Shown here in pieces: positions 1 to 9,136 of a stretch of DNA of 64,000 nucleotides. The notes beneath the pieces were generated by a model. The model did not search any database. It saw only the letters and a program-made list of their open reading frames with translations, and had not been told where the DNA came from. This stretch comes from Variovorax sp. EL159 (GTDB taxonomy: Bacteria > Pseudomonadota > Gammaproteobacteria > Burkholderiales > Burkholderiaceae_C), in assembly GCF_900100965.1 (NCBI RefSeq), contig NZ_FMUJ01000008.1, forward strand, positions 282,202-346,201. The letters are read 5' to 3'. The translations under genes and the position numbers were made by a program. Position 1 is the first letter of the stretch, and every line of letters begins with the position of its first letter.

Positions 1-77
1 TGCGCGGCCGAAGCCAGAAGGAACGCGAGTCCCAGTGTGGACAAGGCCATGATGCGATGCGTGTGTGTGTGCTTCAT
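1..77 (-). CDS. Exported protein of the tad operon, N-terminal fragment
   Basis: Only the first 25 codons are inside the window; the gene continues off the left edge. The visible peptide starts MKHTHTHRIMALSTLG and runs into a hydrophobic stretch ending LLASAA, a typical Sec signal peptide. Its ATG overlaps the TGA of the upstream tadD gene as ATGA, so the two are translationally coupled and belong to one operon. A second in-frame ATG ten codons in could also be the start. Too little is present to name the product; a small secreted accessory protein or a pilin-like Tad protein would fit the position. Confidence 0.6.
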   Translation of the reverse strand, partial: MKHTHTHRIMALSTLGLAFLLASAA

Positions 78-1039
78 TGCGTGCCTCGTGAAGTCGGGTT
101 GGATGACTGAAGCGTCGTGGAGTCGGCCAAGGATGGTGTGAGTTGCGCCCGTGCCCCGCCCATGGCAGTCCAGCGTGAAGCTTTGAGCGCCAGGGGAACG
201 GCCGCTGCATCGTCTGCCGGCGGGAGGCCGACAGCGCTCATCGGAGCCTTCGGCGTCGCGTCGCCGGCGGAGGGGGGCAAGGCCGCCAGGGGCTGGTCCG
301 TGCGCAGCTGGCGCGCGGCTTCGCGAATGCTTGCACGGGTGGCTTCGGGCATGCGGTGGGCGTCCATCAATGCGGTCGCCTGCTCGCGTTGTCCGTCGGC
401 TTCGAGGTAGAGCGCCAGGTTGGCCAGCACCTGCTGGCTGTCGGGCTTGAGTTGCATCGCCTGCATCAAGGGGAGGCGGGCGTCGGTGATCAATCCTGCG
501 CGCAGGCTGGCATAGCCCAGGTCGCTCAGCAGCAGCGCATCGGTCGGTGTGCGGGACTGGGCCATCCTGAACATCCGGATGGCTTCTGGAAAGTTGCCGC
601 GCGCGCCGGCCAGCAAGCCCAGGCCGCGGTACCCGGCGCCTTCGCTGGGGGTTCCCATGAGACGCTTATAGGCGTCTTCGCTCAGCGCCGCCTGGCCGGT
701 CTGCCGCAATGCATCGCCGCGCATGCGTGTGGATTCCGGCGAGACACCCCAGCGCTGCTCCAGCGCATCGATGTGCGCCAGCGATGCGAACCACAGGCCC
801 TCCTGCTGCATCTGCTCGACCACCTTGAGATAGGTCGCCTGTGTGTCGATGGTGGTTCCGGCCTTGGCGTCGGCCGCGGCTTCGAAGGCCTGACGCTGCT
901 GCGCGTCGGAGTTGGCCGCGTACTGGCCCTTCAGGCTGGAGCAGCCAACGACTGCGAATGCCAGCAAGGTCGCGGCGACGCAGGTTGCGAGCCGGCTGGG
1001 CTTGGTGACAAGAAATGGAGTCAGGCGGGTGGTGCTCAT
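74..1039 (-). CDS. tadD: TadD-like TPR lipoprotein of the Flp pilus system
   Basis: The product is 321 aa and probably acts in the periplasm as a pilotin-like or assembly factor for the Flp pilus secretin. The N-terminus has a basic start, a hydrophobic segment and a lipobox (VVGC, Cys33), so it should be lipid-anchored. Residues about 70-230 read as tetratricopeptide repeats (GAYR/GLG and LGYASLRAG segments). The tail is Ala/Pro-rich and low in complexity. The ATG overlaps the TGA of tadC, and its own TGA overlaps the next gene, so it lies in the middle of a coupled operon. Family assignment rests on TPR content plus position right after tadB and tadC. Confidence 0.85.
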   Translation of the reverse strand: MSTTRLTPFLVTKPSRLATCVAATLLAFAVVGCSSLKGQYAANSDAQQRQAFEAAADAKAGTTIDTQATYLKVVEQMQQEGLWFASLAHIDALEQRWGVSPESTRMRGDALRQTGQAALSEDAYKRLMGTPSEGAGYRGLGLLAGARGNFPEAIRMFRMAQSRTPTDALLLSDLGYASLRAGLITDARLPLMQAMQLKPDSQQVLANLALYLEADGQREQATALMDAHRMPEATRASIREAARQLRTDQPLAALPPSAGDATPKAPMSAVGLPPADDAAAVPLALKASRWTAMGGARAQLTPSLADSTTLQSSNPTSRGTQ

Positions 1040-1995
1040 TTGCTCATGCTCCCCAACGAGTGGAAGACCGATATGAAGCCAGGTCCCGCGGTCACGATGA
1101 TCAGGGCCGGCAGCAAGGTGGTGACCATGATCCCGGTCATCTTCACGGTGATCTTCCCGATGCGCTCTTTCATCTCCGAACGGCGGCGTTCGCGCAACCG
1201 GTCACTGAAGATGCGCAACGGCTCCTGCACCGCACCGCCATGGCGGTCGACCTGCACGAGCAGCGAGACAAGCCCGTTGAGGTTCTCGTTCTTGTGCAGG
1301 GTTGCAAGACGCTGGAGCGAGTGTTCCCGGGTGCGCCCCTGGCTGTACTGGCGGTTCGCGAAGGCCAGTTCGTAGCCGAGCACGCGAAGCACATGCGAGA
1401 AGTCGCTTGCCATGATCTGCAGGCTTTGGTCCAGGCTCAGGCCCACACCCTGCAGCAGGCGCAGCAGGTCGATGAAGAGAGGCAGCTCCTGCGCCACCTG
1501 TTCACGCCGACCTGCGGCAAAACGCCCGAGCACCCATTTCGGCGTCATGAAACCCAGCACGAAGGCGGCAGCCAGGCCGGAGATCACCGTGCGCTGCGTG
1601 TGTCCTTCACCCCAGAAGACATAGGCCAGCAGCGGCAAGAGCAGTGCCAAGGAGATGCGCGTGACCAGGAAGACCAGTTGGGCTCGCTGCGACGGAAGGC
1701 CGCATTGGTCGATGAGCCGTCGGTCTTCGTCAGCCACCAGCGCGCGGCCGAGGCGTGTATCGAGCCAGTGGAAGGGCAAGTCGATGTCGGTGCGCGGTGG
1801 CTCGTCGATGGCAGGCTTGGCTGTCGCCGCCTGTTCGACCTGGGCTTCCGCGCCACGGCGGATGGCACGGCCGATGGCCTGGCCACTGCGCGCACGACGC
1901 AGCTCGGCTGCGATCAATGCGCTGGCCGCGAGAACCAGGCCCAGGGCCAGAAGCGCCAGGCTGGCGATGACCAGATTTTGGGATGTGAGTGTCAT
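1036..1995 (-). CDS. tadC: TadC, inner-membrane platform protein of Flp pilus assembly
   Basis: A 319-aa polytopic membrane protein with a type II secretion F domain. It forms the inner-membrane platform with TadB on which the TadA ATPase acts. A hydrophobic segment lies at residues about 8-30, and paired hydrophobic segments occur near 115-160 and 285-310. The F-domain core contains an LPLFIDLLRLLQGVGLSLDQ-type stretch. The open frame extends far upstream over tadB, but the chosen ATG (MTLTSQN) overlaps the tadB TGA as ATGA, which fits the coupling seen across the operon. The same coupling occurs at its 3' end with tadD. Confidence 0.9.
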   Translation of the reverse strand: MTLTSQNLVIASLALLALGLVLAASALIAAELRRARSGQAIGRAIRRGAEAQVEQAATAKPAIDEPPRTDIDLPFHWLDTRLGRALVADEDRRLIDQCGLPSQRAQLVFLVTRISLALLLPLLAYVFWGEGHTQRTVISGLAAAFVLGFMTPKWVLGRFAAGRREQVAQELPLFIDLLRLLQGVGLSLDQSLQIMASDFSHVLRVLGYELAFANRQYSQGRTREHSLQRLATLHKNENLNGLVSLLVQVDRHGGAVQEPLRIFSDRLRERRRSEMKERIGKITVKMTGIMVTTLLPALIIVTAGPGFISVFHSLGSMSK

Positions 1996-2972
1996 GCGAA
2001 TCTGGCCAACCGATACAGCAGCGCGGCACCCACCAGCTGCAGACCGAGTGAAGAGAAGATCAGCATGCGACCGGTGCTGTCGCCCCACATGCCCACGAAG
2101 TAGGTGGGGTTCATCACGACGAGAAAGGCGCCCACGCCCAGTGGAAGCAATCCAAGGATCCAGGCCGACATGCGCGTCTCGGCAGACATCGCCATCAGTT
2201 CGTGCTCGGCCTGATCCCGGTCCCGCATGAAGTTGGCGACCCGCTCCAGCAACAGGTCGGCCCGGCCGCCATACCGCACGCCCAGCCCCAGGATCGAGGC
2301 CAGCAGGTACATCTCTTCGACGCGCACGCTGTTCGCCGTCTGGTGCAGGGCGCGGTCGAGGTCCACACCGGCACGTACCAGGCTGGCCGCGCGCTCCAGA
2401 TAACCGCGAAGCGGCGCCTGGCAACTCGCGATGGCGAGTTGAAAGGCCGCTTGCGTGGAGTTGCCGATCGTGATCAGGCGCACCATGGCGTCGATGTACG
2501 CAGGCAACTGGCCGACCAGCTCGCGGCGAAAACGCTGAAGGCGCAGCCACAGTGCAAAGCACGCCGCCAACGCCAGAAGGAACAGGACAGCTGCTGCCGC
2601 AAGCCATCCCGCGAAAGCACCCGTCAGCGCGGAAATCAGCAGGATGAAGGCGATGACAAGGGCGGCAGTACGCACCTTGATGACACCATCCAGCCAACTC
2701 GGCAGAAGGGCGTCGAGACGGTTCTTGTGGGGAAGGCCGGCGGTATCGGCACCTGTTTCGAGCCAGGGGTCGGAGGTGAGCCCTGCCGGCGGGGCGTCCC
2801 GCAACGGCATCAGGACCGGCACTTCCGGCACGAGGCTGGCCTGGATGCGCTGCGCCAGGTGGCGCTCGGTGGCTTGACGTCCTTGCCGTCCCTTGGCCCA
2901 TTGCCACAGCATCAATCCCGCGGCGGCCATCAGCAGCGCGACACAGGCGATGACGAGCAGCCCTTCACGCAC
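1992..2972 (-). CDS. tadB: TadB, inner-membrane platform protein of Flp pilus assembly
   Basis: A membrane protein with a type II secretion F domain, the usual partner of TadC. I choose a GTG start (VREGLLVIA) giving 326 aa, because GGGAG lies six bases upstream and the gene then overlaps tadA by only 8 bases. The longer frame to 3038 would place about 70 bases inside tadA and add an Arg-rich tail with no clear signal. Hydrophobic segments follow the N-terminus and again near residues 110-150 and 270-320. The F-domain segment LPAYIDAMVRLITIGNSTQA is clear. Confidence 0.87.
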   Translation of the reverse strand: MREGLLVIACVALLMAAAGLMLWQWAKGRQGRQATERHLAQRIQASLVPEVPVLMPLRDAPPAGLTSDPWLETGADTAGLPHKNRLDALLPSWLDGVIKVRTAALVIAFILLISALTGAFAGWLAAAAVLFLLALAACFALWLRLQRFRRELVGQLPAYIDAMVRLITIGNSTQAAFQLAIASCQAPLRGYLERAASLVRAGVDLDRALHQTANSVRVEEMYLLASILGLGVRYGGRADLLLERVANFMRDRDQAEHELMAMSAETRMSAWILGLLPLGVGAFLVVMNPTYFVGMWGDSTGRMLIFSSLGLQLVGAALLYRLARFA

Positions 2973-4278
2973 GGCGATCTCCCGAAGGACGTGCAAGGGT
3001 CTGACGGAAGCGCGTGATCTTCGGCGAGTGCGGCGCAATGCCGAGCGACACCCAGCGATCGCGTTCCTCGCCGTCGGGCGACACCACGGGTTCGTAGCGG
3101 TACAGCTCCTGCATGGCGACCACGTTGTCGTTGACGCCCGTGACTTCGCTCAGAGACAGAATGCGCCGCTGTCCGCCCGACAGGCGGCCGATCTGCACGA
3201 TGAAGTCGATCGCGTTCGCGATCTGCCGGCGCAGGCTGGTCTCGCTGCCCTGGTAGCCCGCGAAACCCGCCAGCATCTCAAGGCGATACAGGCACTCGCG
3301 CGGCGAGCTTGCGTGGATGGTGCCCATGGAGCCTTCATGGCCCGTGTTCATGGCCTGCATCATCTCGATGACCTCGGCACCGCGCACTTCGCCGACGATG
3401 ATGCGGTCGGGCCGCATGCGCAGGCTGTTGCGCAGCAGGTCGCGGATCGACACCACCCCCTGGCCGTCGAAGCCGCCGGGCCGGCTTTCCAGTCGCACCA
3501 CGTGCGTGTGGCCGAGCGACAGTTCGGCGGTGTCTTCGATGGTGATCACGCGCTCGGCATGCGGAATGAAGCTGGCGAGCGCGTTGAGCAGCGATGTCTT
3601 GCCCGAGCTCGTACCGCCGCTGACCAGGATGTTGCAGCGCGCGCGCACGGCGATCTCGAGCAGCTGAGCCATGCCCGCGTCGAAAGTGCCGAGCTTGACC
3701 AGGTCGGCCGGCGTGAGCGGCTCCTTGCGAAACTTTCGAATCGACACCGAGAGGCCGTCGATGGCCAGCGGTTCGATGATGACGTTGATGCGGCCGCCAT
3801 CGGGCAGGCGTGCATCGACCATCGGATTGGCTTCGTCGAGCCGGCGACCCAGCGGCGCGAGGATGCGCCGCACGATGCGCATCACGTGCTCGGTGTCGGC
3901 GAAGCGCAGGGTCTCGCGCTCCAGGATGCCGTTGCGCGACACGTACACGTTCGTGTGGCCGTTGATCAGGATGTCTTCGACGGCCGGGTCGTTGAGCAGG
4001 TCTTCGAGCGGCCCGAAGCCCGCAAGCTCCTTGGTCAGCGCATCGGCGATGAGCTGCATCTCACGGTCGTTGATCGGCACGCGGCGAAGGCGCACGAAGC
4101 TGTCGACTTCGAGTTCGACGAACTGCTGGATGGACGCGCGCGACCAGCGGCCGAACTCCGCACCGAGTTCTTCGATACGGCTGAGCAGGTGATCGTGCGT
4201 CCAGCTCTTGATGTCCTGGAACTGCTGCGAGTTGATGAATGCCTGGTCGTCGTCGGCAAATTCGATATCAGTGGACAT
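2965..4278 (-). CDS. tadA: TadA/CpaF secretion ATPase
   Basis: A 437-aa hexameric type II/IV secretion ATPase that powers Flp pilus extension and possibly retraction. Residues 1-150 form the N-terminal domain found in CpaF proteins. The Walker A motif GGTSSGKT lies near residue 215-222, the Asp box and Walker B (RIIVGEVRGAEVIE) near 285, and the His box follows (GHEGSMGTIHA). Length and motif order match the family. Its start is three bases after the tadZ stop, and its end overlaps the GTG of tadB. No defects are seen. Confidence 0.95.
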   Translation of the reverse strand: MSTDIEFADDDQAFINSQQFQDIKSWTHDHLLSRIEELGAEFGRWSRASIQQFVELEVDSFVRLRRVPINDREMQLIADALTKELAGFGPLEDLLNDPAVEDILINGHTNVYVSRNGILERETLRFADTEHVMRIVRRILAPLGRRLDEANPMVDARLPDGGRINVIIEPLAIDGLSVSIRKFRKEPLTPADLVKLGTFDAGMAQLLEIAVRARCNILVSGGTSSGKTSLLNALASFIPHAERVITIEDTAELSLGHTHVVRLESRPGGFDGQGVVSIRDLLRNSLRMRPDRIIVGEVRGAEVIEMMQAMNTGHEGSMGTIHASSPRECLYRLEMLAGFAGYQGSETSLRRQIANAIDFIVQIGRLSGGQRRILSLSEVTGVNDNVVAMQELYRYEPVVSPDGEERDRWVSLGIAPHSPKITRFRQTLARPSGDRRA

Positions 4279-4281
4279 GGG

Positions 4282-5565
4282 TCAGCTTTCGTTCGAACTT
4301 TTCCAGAGTCCGGTCACTTGCGACATGAGCGCAACCCACCGTGCGTCCTTGGCCGGCGGCTGGCCCGAGGCGGTCATGTATTCCTGGTGCAGGCTGCGGG
4401 CCAGGCCTGTGACTGCCTGCGAGTAGGGGTCGTTGCGCGCGGTGCGCACCAGCATTTCGCCGCGGCTCGCGGCGGCCAGCAGCGGTGCGCTGCGCGCGGG
4501 CAGCACATGGTGCAACGGCAGTTCCAGGCGTTCGGCGATATCCCTGGCCGAAAGGCCCACGTGGTTATCGAACTTGTTGACCACCAGCGCGAGCCGCTCG
4601 ATCTCGACGCCGCGTGTACGCAGTTCCTTGAGCAGGTTGGCGGTGGAGACGATGGCGCCGATGCTCTGGTCGCACACGACCCATGTGTGCTGGGCCTCGC
4701 GCACCGTCTGCGCGATGAAGTCGACCGTCGAGAAGCCACCCAGGTCGGCGATCTGGAAGTCGAAGAAATCAGTCAGGCGCTTGATGAGCGCCACCGAGTC
4801 GGCATGCGAGATTTCGCGTACCTGCGTGAGGCTGGCGGGCAGCGGCAGCACGGCAACGCCGCTGGTGTGATGCGCCAATGCGGTGTGCAACAAGGTCTGG
4901 TCGAGCCGCCGCAGATTGCGCACGCCGTCGACGAAGCTGAAGCCGCTCTGCGTGTCGAGGTACAGCAGGCCGTCGCGCGCCGGCAGGCCCAGGTCGAGCA
5001 GCGCCACACCGTGCCGTGCCGTGCGGCTCTGCGGTCGCGCGGGTGCCTGCGCCAGCTGATCGTTCAGCGTCAGGGCGAGGCTGGCGGCGAGCGTGGTCAC
5101 GCCGAGCCCGGCGCGCGCACCGAGCAGTGCGAGGGTGGTGCCGCGTGTGCCCCCTTGCAGGGTGCTTCGCCGTTCGAGCAAGGTGCGCAGCGTATTGACA
5201 GCGTCCGTGGCCGGCGCGGCCATGTCGATGAAATCGTCGACACCGGCACGCAGCGCGGCGAGCATGGCCCTGGGCTCTGCGGATACACCCGTCGCGAGCA
5301 CGGGGAGGGCAGGCCAGTCGCGCTTGAGGCGCTGGTGCAACTGGGTGGCGCTGTCGCTCTGGTCGGGCGAGAAATCGAGAAAGACCGCCACGGGGCCGAG
5401 AAGGGCGATGCGCTCGTCGATCGACTTGGTGTCGGGCGCGAGCACCACGACGGAACCCAGCCGGCCGAGCGCATCGGTCAGCCACGTGATGTGGCCGCCG
5501 TTGCTCGAAGCGAACAGGTAGGTTTCTGCGCCTGTTTCGGGAATGCTGTCGCGGGGAGCGTTCAT
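4282..5565 (-). CDS. tadZ: TadZ/CpaE, MinD-like pilus localisation protein
   Basis: A 427-aa protein with an N-terminal receiver-like domain (about residues 15-130) and a MinD/ParA-like ATPase domain. The P-loop is altered: GARAGLGVTT replaces the usual KGGVGKTT, which is common in CpaE/TadZ proteins and suggests weak or no ATP hydrolysis. It likely positions the Tad apparatus at the pole. The start chosen is ATG 5565 (MNAPRDS), just after the end of rcpA; the longer open frame would overlap the secretin gene. A Shine-Dalgarno site before this ATG is weak. Confidence 0.85.
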   Translation of the reverse strand: MNAPRDSIPETGAETYLFASSNGGHITWLTDALGRLGSVVVLAPDTKSIDERIALLGPVAVFLDFSPDQSDSATQLHQRLKRDWPALPVLATGVSAEPRAMLAALRAGVDDFIDMAAPATDAVNTLRTLLERRSTLQGGTRGTTLALLGARAGLGVTTLAASLALTLNDQLAQAPARPQSRTARHGVALLDLGLPARDGLLYLDTQSGFSFVDGVRNLRRLDQTLLHTALAHHTSGVAVLPLPASLTQVREISHADSVALIKRLTDFFDFQIADLGGFSTVDFIAQTVREAQHTWVVCDQSIGAIVSTANLLKELRTRGVEIERLALVVNKFDNHVGLSARDIAERLELPLHHVLPARSAPLLAAASRGEMLVRTARNDPYSQAVTGLARSLHQEYMTASGQPPAKDARWVALMSQVTGLWKSSNES

Positions 5566-5596
5566 GGGGACGACCTGCCGTTGGGCTGCATGGCCA

Positions 5597-6985
5597 TCAG
5601 CGCGAAAAGCCGGGGACCGTCGTGCCGGACGCGGCCCCCAGGAAATTGGCACGCCAGACAGGCCCATCGCGTTGCTCGGCGCCGCCGGGCAGGTAGGGCG
5701 CCAGGTCGGTGTTGCGCGCAATCGGCTTCACCAGGTGCGGCGTGACCACGATCACGAGTTCCTTCTCGTTCATCTGGTACTGGTTCTGCTTGAAGAACGC
5801 GCCGAGGATGGGCAGGTCGCCGAGAAGGGGCACCTTGTTGGCGTTGGATGTCGTGGTGCGGCTCACAAGGCCGCCGATGATGAAGCTCTCGCCGTCGCCG
5901 AGCTCGACCGTGGTGTCGGCGCGTCGCGTGGTGATCGCCGGAACGGCGACGCCATCGATGTTCACCGCGTTGGTGTAGTCCAGGTCGCTGGCTTCAGGCG
6001 CGACCTTCAGCACGATGCGCTCGTTCGACAGCACCGTGGGCGTCAGGGTAAGGCCGATGCCGAAGGGCTTGTATTCGATGCTGACGGTGCCCAGGCCTTG
6101 CGGCACCGGAATCGGCAACTCGCCGCCGGCGAGGAAACTGGCACTCTGGCCCGACATGGCCACCAATGTCGGTTCTGCCAGGACGCGGGCCATGCCGTTG
6201 CCTTCCAGAAAACCGACATTCAGGCCGATGCCGGCCTTGCCGAAGTTCATGAGCAGGCTGAAGGCTTGCGTGAGGGGATTGTTGTACTGGCCGCTGATGC
6301 CGCCGTTCGAAGCAAACGTAGACGAAGAGAGTGAGGACGGAGAGAAGACGCCGAAGCCGAATCCGCTGGAGTTGGGGCGGGTGCTGAAGATGTTGAGGCC
6401 GGCTTGCTTGAGCACATTGCGGTTGAACTCGACCACCTTCACTTCAACCTGCACCGTGTTGCTGCGCACGTTCACGATCGAACGGTCGATCAGCACGCCC
6501 TTTTCGGGAACGCTGGACAGGGCAGCGTCCCGCGCCTGCTGATGCGCGTTCATGCTGTCCAGGGTGCCGGAGAGCCTGGTGGCGTTCCGCCGCACTTCCA
6601 GGGAGTAGGTCGTTGCGGTCGAGCGCCCCTTTTCCCAGACCATGAGCGTCGTTCGGCCCGCTGCCTTGCCCGTGATGATCAGCCGCGCCGCCGGGGCGCC
6701 TGGCGATTTGCGGGTCAGGGTCACGCCTGCCACGGTCTCGTCGGCAAGGGCCATGCGGTCGATGCCCTTCTCGATCAACAGTTCCCGCTGCGTGCCGACG
6801 CCGACAGTCAACGGGATCTGCGACGCCTGTTCCGGTGCAGCAGCATCGGCGGCTGAAGAGGCCAACGGCCAGATACCTGGCGCCAGAAGACACAGCATCA
6901 ACAGGGACGGGCGAAGCAGACGAGCGTGCGCACCTGCGGCATGGCGGATGGCGCTGATCTGCTTCGTTCGGAGCGTGTGCGGCAT
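5597..6985 (-). CDS. rcpA: RcpA/CpaC outer-membrane secretin of the Flp pilus
   Basis: A 462-aa type II/III secretin forming the outer-membrane pore for Flp pili. The start MPHTLRTK follows AGAAAG; an alternative TTG lies seven codons upstream. A signal peptide ends near the AADAAAPEQ region. Residues about 50-140 form the pilus-specific N domain (VGTQRELLIEKGIDR), followed by a BON-like link and the C-terminal secretin domain with LAEPTLVAMSGQSASFLAGG and GDLPILGAFF motifs, which are signatures of this family. It lies between rcpC and tadZ. Confidence 0.93.
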   Translation of the reverse strand: MPHTLRTKQISAIRHAAGAHARLLRPSLLMLCLLAPGIWPLASSAADAAAPEQASQIPLTVGVGTQRELLIEKGIDRMALADETVAGVTLTRKSPGAPAARLIITGKAAGRTTLMVWEKGRSTATTYSLEVRRNATRLSGTLDSMNAHQQARDAALSSVPEKGVLIDRSIVNVRSNTVQVEVKVVEFNRNVLKQAGLNIFSTRPNSSGFGFGVFSPSSLSSSTFASNGGISGQYNNPLTQAFSLLMNFGKAGIGLNVGFLEGNGMARVLAEPTLVAMSGQSASFLAGGELPIPVPQGLGTVSIEYKPFGIGLTLTPTVLSNERIVLKVAPEASDLDYTNAVNIDGVAVPAITTRRADTTVELGDGESFIIGGLVSRTTTSNANKVPLLGDLPILGAFFKQNQYQMNEKELVIVVTPHLVKPIARNTDLAPYLPGGAEQRDGPVWRANFLGAASGTTVPGFSR

Positions 6986-7033
6986 GTGTTTCTTTCTGAG
7001 AGGCAAAAGGCGCTAGTCGGCTGGGGTGAACGA

Positions 7034-8035
7034 TCAGTACTGCAGGGTTTCGCTTTTCTCACCGCGGATCACTTCGACCTGCAGGCCGCCGCTGCGACCC
7101 GCGACGCGAGGCCCCGGAACAGTGGGCCGCACCCCCGTTGCAGGACGGTTGGGGACAGACTGGCCGCCTGTGGAGAGATCTATCGCTGTGAGGCCGGCCT
7201 GTGCGCGGTCCAGCCCTTCGAGGGGCACGCGGAGCACGTCACCCGGTTTGGCGGAGCGCACGGGCTGGAGTGCTGTCGGCAGTTCCGCGAAGAGCTTCGG
7301 ATCGGGTTGCGATGTGTCGCCCGGGTTGCGCAGCGCCAGCAAGAGCCGGCCGCTCGAATCCGCGAGCGTCAACCGGTTGACGTCCTCCACTGGAATGGCA
7401 AGCACGGCGGTGCGTGCGGGATCGTTGCGCTGGAATTGCTGCGGATTCGAACCCGCCTTGTCGCCTGCCTTCGAGGCCAGGCCGTCAACGGAGGCGCTGC
7501 CGAAGGCCAGAACGCGCTTGCGGGAGAGCAGCAGCCGCGCCTGTGTGCGGTCGATGTCCTTGTTGTCCGACTTGAGCATGACGAAGACATCCACGAAGTC
7601 ACCGGGCTGGATCTTGTTGCCTACGCCCATGACCTCGTCGGCCTTGATCGCGACGGCACGTTCGCCCTCGAGGACCTTGAGTGCCAGGCCCGATGCCATC
7701 TGGCCTTCGAGCAGCGGCGTGCCTTCGCCGAGATCGAGCACCGGCACGCGACCCGCCACGACGGCCGTGTCCTGGAACGCGCCCGCGGGGTTGATGGTCA
7801 GGCGTTCGACGCGCAACGCGTCGGCGGGAATGGCCTCGCCTGCGGGCAACGTCCTGGCAGCCACCACCACCGGGTACGTGACAGCTTCCTGGGCTTTTGC
7901 GGGCGCGGCATTCGGTGCGGCACCTGTGGCGACAGGGGGCGGCGATGTTTGACGGCCGAGCATCCAGGCGTAGCCTCCGAGCGCGATGGCCAGGAGGACG
8001 AGGATGGCGGCGATGATTTTCGTAAGGTTGATCAT
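7034..8035 (-). CDS. rcpC: RcpC/CpaB Flp pilus assembly protein
   Basis: A 333-aa inner-membrane-anchored periplasmic protein with one N-terminal transmembrane helix (INLTKIIAAILVLLAIALGG). A SAF domain sits near residues 60-130 (ARTLPAGEAIPADALRVERL), and the RcpC domain covers about 130-250. The family is thought to bind the secretin or peptidoglycan. The start is ATG 8035; the open frame extends upstream only as a shadow. The C-terminal 60 residues are Pro/Gly/Arg-rich and look disordered. It is followed after 48 bases by rcpA. Confidence 0.9.
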   Translation of the reverse strand: MINLTKIIAAILVLLAIALGGYAWMLGRQTSPPPVATGAAPNAAPAKAQEAVTYPVVVAARTLPAGEAIPADALRVERLTINPAGAFQDTAVVAGRVPVLDLGEGTPLLEGQMASGLALKVLEGERAVAIKADEVMGVGNKIQPGDFVDVFVMLKSDNKDIDRTQARLLLSRKRVLAFGSASVDGLASKAGDKAGSNPQQFQRNDPARTAVLAIPVEDVNRLTLADSSGRLLLALRNPGDTSQPDPKLFAELPTALQPVRSAKPGDVLRVPLEGLDRAQAGLTAIDLSTGGQSVPNRPATGVRPTVPGPRVAGRSGGLQVEVIRGEKSETLQY

Positions 8036-8112
8036 GTGCGGTGTGCAGAGGGAGAGGGGCAAGCGATCAAGGGTTTCGACGATGAACAGCCCGTGGAAAC
8101 AGGGGCAGTGCG

Positions 8113-8622
8113 CTACCCCTGTCGCCCCCAAACCATCCACACCGCGGTCGCCAATGCGAGGTAGGCCGCATAGGGAATGAAGCGCGCCTTCTGGCGCGAG
8201 TCGCCGCCGTCGCTGGCGACGGGTCGCTGTCCGGCGGACAGCAATTGCGCGAGCCGCGGAAACCACGGCCAGCGTCGAAGGATGAGCCAAAGCACTGCGT
8301 GGGTTCCAGCCAGAAGGCTTGCGATGACCCAGATGGCAGCCAGCGATTGCAGGCCTACCCACAGTCCCAGTGCGCCGGCGAATTTCACGTCACCTGCTCC
8401 CATGAGTCCGGTGGCATAGAACAGCAGCAGAAATCCGAAGCCGACGGTTGCACCCACCAGCGCTGTCGCCCATCCGATCCCGAAAGGCTGCGACCCGAAG
8501 GCGAGGGCTGCCAGGGCCAGTACGGCGCCAGAAAGCACGAGCCAATTGGGGACGCGGCGCTCTCGGAGGTCATAGACGAGGACGAAAAGCAGCCAGATCA
8601 GCAGTGCGAATTCTGATTTCAA
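8113..8622 (-). CDS. tadV: TadV/CpaA prepilin peptidase (A24 family)
   Basis: A 169-aa integral membrane aspartic protease that cleaves the Flp pre-pilin leader. Both catalytic Asp motifs are visible: D-x-R-x-R-x-V-P-N near residues 19-27 and GAGDVKF near 97-103. The short form without the N-methylase domain is usual for Tad systems. The first possible start is TTG (LKSEF), 17 bases after the flp stop, with only a weak ribosome site; translation may depend on reading from flp. About six hydrophobic segments are present. Confidence 0.88.
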   Translation of the reverse strand: MKSEFALLIWLLFVLVYDLRERRVPNWLVLSGAVLALAALAFGSQPFGIGWATALVGATVGFGFLLLFYATGLMGAGDVKFAGALGLWVGLQSLAAIWVIASLLAGTHAVLWLILRRWPWFPRLAQLLSAGQRPVASDGGDSRQKARFIPYAAYLALATAVWMVWGRQG

Positions 8623-8639
8623 CTCGAAGCGAGTGTTCT

Positions 8640-8825
8640 TCAGGCCCCTGCGCCATTCAGTGCTGTAACGATTCGACCAAATAAATTGGTAATTGCGGTG
8701 GACAGTGTCCCAGTTGGGCTGAATACGGCGACCAGAACCGCCGCCATCATCCCCGCAATAATTCCATATTCAATTGCGGTTGCGCCTTCTTCGTCGCGCA
8801 GAAAACGAGTAATTGAGCTAAGCAT
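8640..8825 (-). CDS. flp: Flp-type pilin precursor
   Basis: A 61-aa pre-pilin and major subunit of the Flp fibre. The leader ends at Gly14 (RDEEG), with predicted cleavage before ATAIEY. This places the conserved Glu and Tyr at mature positions 5 and 6, the Flp motif. A hydrophobic helix (GIIAGMMAAVLVAVF) follows. The ribosome site AAAGGG lies six bases before the ATG. It is the first gene of the tad operon, with a promoter-like element upstream. Confidence 0.95.
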   Translation of the reverse strand: MLSSITRFLRDEEGATAIEYGIIAGMMAAVLVAVFSPTGTLSTAITNLFGRIVTALNGAGA

Positions 8826-8870
8826 GATTTACCCTTTCAGGAAGTGTTAACAAAAGCTGGCGAGGTGGAT

Positions 8871-8900
8871 GTTATACAGCGTAACTCCGTGTATCAACAA
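8871..8900 (-). promoter_or_regulatory. Candidate sigma-70 promoter of the flp-tad operon
   Basis: On the minus strand a TATAAC -10 box (plus-strand GTTATA 8871-8876) lies 46 bases before the flp ATG. TTGTTG at 8895-8900 gives an 18-base spacer; the overlapping TTGATA gives 15. A CGTAAC/GTTACG word sits inside the spacer. This is read by eye only. Confidence 0.45.
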
Positions 8901-9074
8901 GAGAAACCCGCAAGACTTCAGCCCTAGGTGTGCTAGCCGAAAGGTGTAAAGCAGGATGGCGGCCAGCTTCCCGTCAGCCTGGCCGGATAGAGGTCGGCGG
9001 GCTCGTTAACATTTTGGAAACCTATTTTTCCCTCTGTGAACGCCATGCCGCCTCCCATGAAGAGGGGATGGGAC

Positions 9075-9136
9075 GTTACGGCGCCGGGAACGCGCGGAAT
9101 GGGGGTGTTACGGGAACAAAGGCGTTACGCGTTACG
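9075..9136. repeat. Cluster of four GTTACG words upstream of flp
   Basis: GTTACG occurs at 9075, 9107, 9124 and 9131, and TGTAAC follows near 9161. They lie in the 412-base gap between the L,D-transpeptidase end and flp (8826-9237), where I see no gene. The gap otherwise holds the flp promoter and a GGGGCCCC-AAAGGGGC hairpin at about 9143. The cluster may be an activator or repressor array for the pilus operon. Confidence 0.35.

Noticed and set aside
2893..5745. 950-codon plus-strand open frame
   Set aside because: It is antisense to tadA and tadZ, which have intact motifs and operon spacing; the translation is His/Arg/Gln-rich noise.
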